A stretch of 64,000 bases of DNA, taken from assembly GCA_902595105.1 (NCBI GenBank), contig CACJPA010000003.1, positions 1 through 64,000 on the forward strand, in the 5' to 3' direction. Of this stretch, positions 59,183-64,000 are shown one piece after another. The notes beneath the pieces are model-generated. The model saw nothing but the letters and a program-made list of their open reading frames with translations. It was not told where the DNA came from and searched no databases. The stretch is from an uncultured Pelagibacteraceae bacterium. GTDB taxonomy: Bacteria > Pseudomonadota > Alphaproteobacteria > Pelagibacterales > Pelagibacteraceae. How positions within the stretch are numbered: the first letter of the stretch is position 1; every line of letters starts with the position of its first letter. A program made the position numbers and the translations under genes.

Positions 59183-60145
59183 ATGCGAATAATAAAAACT
59201 ACACTTGTAGCTGGATTAATCTCAATTTTAGCAATGTTTTCTGCACAAGCAGAAAAAGTTAAAATTGGAGATCCAGGATGGACAGGTGCAACAGCTATTG
59301 CAAACTTATTAGCTGCAGTTGTTACAGACAAAATGGGTGGAGAAGCTGAGCTTGTTCCAGGAAACAATACTGCAATTTATGCAGCGATTGATAGAGGAAA
59401 AGGTGAAATTGATGTTCACCCTGATATATGGTTACCAAACCAAGAAGCTTACACTAATGATTTAGTTCCAAAAGGAACTTTAAAATTAAGCAGCAAACCA
59501 TATGAAGGAAACCAAGGTTATTGTGTTTCACAACAGTTTGCAAAAAAAATGAACATTACAGCTATTGAAGACTTAGCTAGACCAGAAGTTGTTAAAGCAA
59601 TGGACAGCGATGGAAATGGTAAAGGTGAGTTTTGGATTGGTGCTGATGGTTGGGCTTCTGCAAATGTAAACCAAGTTAAATTAAGAGACTATGGTTTATA
59701 TGATGCTGGTATCGAAGCAGTTAGAGCTGCTGAAGCAGTTAAAAATGCAAGAGTACTTGACTCAATCAAAAAAGGTGAAGGTTATGCATTCTATTGTTAC
59801 AAACCTCATGCAATTTGGGGAATGGCTGACGTAGTGATGTTAACTGAACCAAAATATGATCCTGCAAAATATAAAATGATTCAACCTAAAGCAGATGCTG
59901 ACTGGTACAAGAAATCTTATGTTGCATCAAAAGATGCTCTTAAGCAAATCCAAATCGGTTGGGCTACTTCTTTAGAGAGTCAATCACCAGCAATTGTAGA
60001 ATTCTTCAAGAATTTTCAATTAACAGCTGATGATGTTTCTGCAATGGCTTACGCAGTTTCAGTTGAGAAAAAAGATCCAGCTGATGTAGCAAGAGCTTGG
60101 ATGGAAGCAAATAAATCAACTGTTGACGGTTGGTTAGGACTATAA
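59183..60145 (+). CDS. proX: Glycine betaine/proline ABC transporter substrate-binding protein
   Basis: Signal peptide; VKIGDPGWTGATAIANLLAAVV; DVHPDIWLPN; WMEANKSTVDGWL. Confidence 0.85.
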   Translation: MRIIKTTLVAGLISILAMFSAQAEKVKIGDPGWTGATAIANLLAAVVTDKMGGEAELVPGNNTAIYAAIDRGKGEIDVHPDIWLPNQEAYTNDLVPKGTLKLSSKPYEGNQGYCVSQQFAKKMNITAIEDLARPEVVKAMDSDGNGKGEFWIGADGWASANVNQVKLRDYGLYDAGIEAVRAAEAVKNARVLDSIKKGEGYAFYCYKPHAIWGMADVVMLTEPKYDPAKYKMIQPKADADWYKKSYVASKDALKQIQIGWATSLESQSPAIVEFFKNFQLTADDVSAMAYAVSVEKKDPADVARAWMEANKSTVDGWLGL

Positions 60146-60159
60146 TCTAAATCAAAATC

Positions 60160-60190
60160 TATACTCGGCAATTTAAGATTGCCGAGTATA
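60160..60190 (+). terminator. Strong intercistronic hairpin between proX and proV
   Basis: TATACTCGGCAAT-TTAAG-ATTGCCGAGTATA, 13-bp perfect stem, followed by TTTT. Confidence 0.85.
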
Positions 60191-60213
60191 TTTTCCTATA
60201 ATAAAAGACAAAA

Positions 60214-61275
60214 ATGGATTCATCGAGTTCAGCAATACAAATTCAAAATGTTTGGAAAGTGTTTGGCAATACTTCTAAAGAAGCATTAGATGCAATCCAA
60301 AATAAAAAAATTTCAAAAACAGAAGCCTTAGAAAATTACAACTCGGTTATTGGAGTTTCAGATGTTTCATTTGATGTTAAACAAGGTGAAATATTCTGTG
60401 TTATGGGGCTTTCAGGAAGTGGAAAGTCTACATTAGTAAGGCATATTAATAGACTTTTAGAACCAACATCAGGAAAAATTTTAATTAATGGTCAGGATGT
60501 AATGGCCTTAGATAGAGAAAACCTTCAAGAATTAAGAAATAAAAAAATAGGGATGGTTTTCCAAAACTTTGCGCTTATGCCTCATAGATCAGTTGTAGAT
60601 AATATTGCAATGCCACTTGAAATAAGAGGTGTGAGTAAAAATGATAGATTAGATGCTGCAAATAAAATTTTAGAAATTGTAGAATTACAAGGTTGGGGTA
60701 ATAAGTTTGCTCACGAACTATCTGGAGGAATGCAACAAAGAGTAGGTCTTGCAAGAGCACTAGCAGCTGATCCAGAGTTTCTGTTAATGGATGAGCCATT
60801 TAGTGCTCTAGATCCGCTTATCAGAAGACAGCTTCAGGCTGAGTTCATTAAACTTTCAAAACAAATGAAAAAAACTACAGTGTTTATCACTCATGATTTA
60901 GATGAAGCAGTAAGAGTAGGTCACAGAATTGCAATCATGAGAGATGGAAAAGTAATCCAGATAGGTACACCAGAAGAAATAGTTGTAAGTCCTGCAGATG
61001 AATATGTTGCTGACTTTGTAAAAGGAATTTCAAGACTTAAAGTTGTTCAAGCTAAAACAATTATGCAATCTATAGAAAATTACGAAAGCACAAATGGAAA
61101 ACTAGATGAAAACAGTAAAAGCGTTGGAGAAAATGAATTATTAAGCAAGCTCATCGAGTTATCAAAATCTAGCGAAGGAACATTGTTAGTTAAAGACAGT
61201 AATCAAAATAATGTTGGTGTATTAACACAATCAGATCTTTTAAAAGCAGTTATTGAGGGTGGGGATGGAGAATAA
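60214..61275 (+). CDS. proV: Glycine betaine/proline ABC transporter ATP-binding protein with CBS-like C-terminus
   Basis: GLSGSGKSTLVRHINRLLEPTSG; LSGGMQQRVGLARALA; LLMDEPFSALDPLIR. Confidence 0.95.
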   Translation: MDSSSSAIQIQNVWKVFGNTSKEALDAIQNKKISKTEALENYNSVIGVSDVSFDVKQGEIFCVMGLSGSGKSTLVRHINRLLEPTSGKILINGQDVMALDRENLQELRNKKIGMVFQNFALMPHRSVVDNIAMPLEIRGVSKNDRLDAANKILEIVELQGWGNKFAHELSGGMQQRVGLARALAADPEFLLMDEPFSALDPLIRRQLQAEFIKLSKQMKKTTVFITHDLDEAVRVGHRIAIMRDGKVIQIGTPEEIVVSPADEYVADFVKGISRLKVVQAKTIMQSIENYESTNGKLDENSKSVGENELLSKLIELSKSSEGTLLVKDSNQNNVGVLTQSDLLKAVIEGGDGE

Positions 61276-62770
61276 ACAAATACACAATCCAACTAGATCA
61301 GAATTAATTACAGATTTTGTAAAGTCTAATCCTGAATATTATATTAAAGAATTTCAAAAAATTGGAAGCAAACCTTCTTTTTCATTTTCTTTTAATTTAT
61401 ACGCTGGAATTCTTGGACCAATTTGGTTTGGAATGAGAAATATTTGGAATTGGGCTTTAGCTTTTTTAATTATTGAGACTTTTTCTGTAGTTCAAATTAT
61501 TAGAGGTTTATTTGGTAATATTACTAAAGAAGCTGTAGAAAAAATAAAACAGGTTGAATCGACAATAGCTTTTAGAAATAAACAGTTAGAGGCAGCCATA
61601 ACAAATAATCCAGACAAAGTTGACGTTTATAAAAGAAATATCAAATCGTTAGAGGATGCAATGCAAGGTTACATAGATGAAGTAGCAAGAATTGAAGCAT
61701 CAGCTATTTGGATTACGATTTTTGGTATTGGATTGTTAATTGCCATTAAAATTGTTCAAGGAATACTGGCTAACTCAATATTAGAAAAAAGATATTCAGA
61801 ATGGTTATCAGACAAAACTTTAAAACCTGGAATGCAAATTAAGAACTTTGTTTCTAGCACAATGTTTGCTGCAGTTATTATGTTTTTCTCAGTGGTGCAT
61901 TATAGCTTTCCAGGTGTAATTACATTAATGGATGACTTCCCAACTCATCCAGATATCAGGTTAACGTCAATAAAATGGGTGGAAACGATTTTCGATTATG
62001 CAGTATTAAAAGGAGATGCGTTATTTACAGCAATCACTATTGGTATTAGATCAGTACTAGATTTCTTAGAGTTATTATTTGTTAAAACTCCATGGATAGT
62101 AATTATTACAACCATTGTAACCTTAACTGGACTAGCAGCAGGACCTAGAGCTGCAATTTATTCAGCAGGATTTTTGTGTTACATGGGATTTTTAGGTTTC
62201 TGGGTTAAAGCCATGACAACATTAGCTCTTTTAGGAACAGCAGCAGTCTTAAGCATTGTAATTGGTATTCCACTTGGTATTTTTTGTGCAAGGCGTCAAA
62301 GATTTTATTCAATGATTAGACCGATTATGGATTTCATGCAAACAATGCCAGCTTTTGTATTCATGATTCCTGTTATAGCATTTTTTGGAACTGGAAAAGT
62401 TGCAGCAGTAATTATTACAATGATATTTGGTGGAACACCTGTAGTTAGATTAACTGTTCTTGGTTTAAGAGGAGTGCCTGAAACAATTAGAGAAGCTGCA
62501 ATAGCTTATGGTGCATCCAAATGGTATTTACTTAGAAAAGTAGATTTACCATTAGCAACCCCATCTATATTAGCAGGTGTAAACCAAACAGTAATGTTAA
62601 GTTTAGCAATGGTAGTTGTTGCATCTCTAATAGGTGCAAAAGGTCTTGGACAAGATGTTTTAGAAGCGCTTCAGTATGCTAATGTTGGACAAGGAATTTT
62701 AGCAGGTGTGGCTATATTATTTGTAGCTCTTATTCTTGATAGGGTAGTTCAAGGTAGAAAAAGAGTTTAA
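61265..62770 (+). CDS. proW: Glycine betaine/proline ABC transporter permease with N-terminal extension
   Basis: C-terminal permease (GIPLGIFCARR, MDFMQTMPAFVFMIPVIAFFGTGKV, GVNQTVMLSLAMVVVASLIGAKGLGQDVLEAL); ATG 61265 preferred over TTG 61253. Confidence 0.9.
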   Translation: MENKQIHNPTRSELITDFVKSNPEYYIKEFQKIGSKPSFSFSFNLYAGILGPIWFGMRNIWNWALAFLIIETFSVVQIIRGLFGNITKEAVEKIKQVESTIAFRNKQLEAAITNNPDKVDVYKRNIKSLEDAMQGYIDEVARIEASAIWITIFGIGLLIAIKIVQGILANSILEKRYSEWLSDKTLKPGMQIKNFVSSTMFAAVIMFFSVVHYSFPGVITLMDDFPTHPDIRLTSIKWVETIFDYAVLKGDALFTAITIGIRSVLDFLELLFVKTPWIVIITTIVTLTGLAAGPRAAIYSAGFLCYMGFLGFWVKAMTTLALLGTAAVLSIVIGIPLGIFCARRQRFYSMIRPIMDFMQTMPAFVFMIPVIAFFGTGKVAAVIITMIFGGTPVVRLTVLGLRGVPETIREAAIAYGASKWYLLRKVDLPLATPSILAGVNQTVMLSLAMVVVASLIGAKGLGQDVLEALQYANVGQGILAGVAILFVALILDRVVQGRKRV

Positions 62771-62779
62771 TTTAAATCA

Positions 62780-63394
62780 ATGGAATACGCACTTTTAGGT
62801 TTTTTTACAGGCCTAAGTTTAATTTTAGCAATTGGTGCTCAAAATATTTTTGTAATTGAACAAGGTTTAAAAAATCAACATGTGTTTCTTGTCTGCGTAG
62901 TTTGCTCAATATCAGATTGTTTATTAATTTTTACAGGGATATTTTTGTTTCACTATTTTAGTCAATACTTTAACTCATTAATTGAATTAATTTTTAATAT
63001 TTTATTATTATTATTTTTAATTCATTTTATTTATTCAAAAATTAAATCAAGAAAAGAAAACATAAATTTAAATGAACAAACTAATAGCATTTCTGCTTTA
63101 AAAATATTTTTGAAAACTCTTGGTTTTACTTATTTAAACCCTCATGTTTATTCAGATACAGTCTTCTTTTTAGGAAATTTTTCAAAAAATTTTATTTTAT
63201 CTCAAAAAATTATGTTTGGTATTGGAGCTTCCCTAGCATCTTTATTATTCTTTTTTTCAATTGGATATGCTTCAAATTATTTTTCTAAATATTTAAATGA
63301 TCAGAAAATTTGGAAAATAATAAATTGGATAATTATTACAATTATGACAGTCATAAGTTTATATGTTCTTAAAGAAGTTATAAATGCAATTTAA
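62780..63394 (+). CDS. LysE/ArgO-family amino acid exporter
   Basis: GFFTGLSLILAIGAQNIFVIEQGLKNQH; TLGFTYLNPHVYSDTVFFLG. Confidence 0.9.
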   Translation: MEYALLGFFTGLSLILAIGAQNIFVIEQGLKNQHVFLVCVVCSISDCLLIFTGIFLFHYFSQYFNSLIELIFNILLLLFLIHFIYSKIKSRKENINLNEQTNSISALKIFLKTLGFTYLNPHVYSDTVFFLGNFSKNFILSQKIMFGIGASLASLLFFFSIGYASNYFSKYLNDQKIWKIINWIIITIMTVISLYVLKEVINAI

Positions 63395-64000
63395 TTAGAC
63401 AAAAATTTATCAATTATTTGATTAATTTTATCTGGCTCTTCTAAATGAGCATTATGACTACATCCATTAATAATTTTAAGTTCGCTGTTAGGAATGTTTT
63501 TATTCAATGTTTCTACTTGCTCAAGATTATATGCAGTATCTTTATCTCCCCAAACAATTAATGTTTGATTTTTAATATTTTTAAGATTTTCAAATCCATT
63601 CCATTGTTTCATTGCATGAAGAGCATTTGATGCTGTTTCTTCTGAAATATTTGTTACAGCGTTTTCACAAAAGAAATAATTTTTATCTTTATTACCTTTA
63701 ACAAACCACTTTGGAGGAATTCTAGATTTTAATTCATCGATACCTTCTTCTTTTAATCTTCTGATTGACTCGTCCATTGTTTCAAATCTACCTGGTATTT
63801 CCCCAATAGAGCTTGTTGCAAAACAAATAAGTTTTTCAATTTTATCTCCTGCAAGTTTTGCTATTTCTTGAACAATCATCCCACCCATGGAATGTCCAAT
63901 TAAATGAAATTTGTCTAATTTTTTTTCTTCAATTACTCCCAGAACAAAGTTGGCCATATCACTAATTGAATTTAATGACGAAGCTTTATGACTTTCGCCA
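63391..64000 (-). CDS. Alpha/beta hydrolase (N-terminus beyond window edge)
   Basis: HLIGHSMGGMIVQEIAKL nucleophile elbow; INGCSHNAHLEEPDKINQII; ORF appears to continue off the right edge. Confidence 0.8.
   Translation of the reverse strand, partial: GESHKASSLNSISDMANFVLGVIEEKKLDKFHLIGHSMGGMIVQEIAKLAGDKIEKLICFATSSIGEIPGRFETMDESIRRLKEEGIDELKSRIPPKWFVKGNKDKNYFFCENAVTNISEETASNALHAMKQWNGFENLKNIKNQTLIVWGDKDTAYNLEQVETLNKNIPNSELKIINGCSHNAHLEEPDKINQIIDKFLSN

Noticed and set aside
1-64000. CRISPR arrays, tRNA/rRNA genes, transposases, integrases, prophage
   Set aside because: No regularly spaced repeats, tRNA-like CCA/TTCGA cloverleaf segments, or mobile-element protein motifs were found by reading.

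Overview
This AT-rich, densely packed bacterial window looks like a SAR11/Pelagibacterales-type alphaproteobacterial chromosome. That assignment rests on gene content, very short intergenic gaps and codon bias; no rRNA marker is present. I saw no tRNA, rRNA, CRISPR array, transposase or phage block. Main modules: (1) a one-carbon/osmolyte operon (betaine-homocysteine methyltransferase, dimethylglycine/sarcosine-dehydrogenase-like enzyme, methyltransferase, DddP-like M24 protein, then a kinase + nucleotidyltransferase + 2OG-oxygenase cassette); (2) a second DMGDH-like gene with etfBA and ETF-QO; (3) hisI, folE, acuI-like; (4) an iron(III) ABC transporter behind a tandem Fur-box-like site, interrupted by a peroxiredoxin gene and an unusually structured, GC-rich segment; (5) azlCD, ETHE1-like MBL protein, cytochrome b561 and c'-like pair; (6) a TRAP transporter/sugar-acid catabolism cluster; (7) ppc, ccdA; (8) a secreted 823-aa protein with a duplicated C-terminal domain; (9) tandem SMR-like proteins lacking the canonical membrane Glu; (10) an L-fuconate-dehydratase-like gene with small GYD/cupin/DABB-like proteins; (11) cysEK and proXVW. 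The best candidates for something undescribed are the nested hairpin region at 21.40-21.63 kb, the kinase/nucleotidyltransferase/2OG-oxygenase cassette at 5.2-6.8 kb, the Glu-less SMR pair, and the duplicated-domain secreted protein. All homology calls are from reading the proteins by eye; no search was run.
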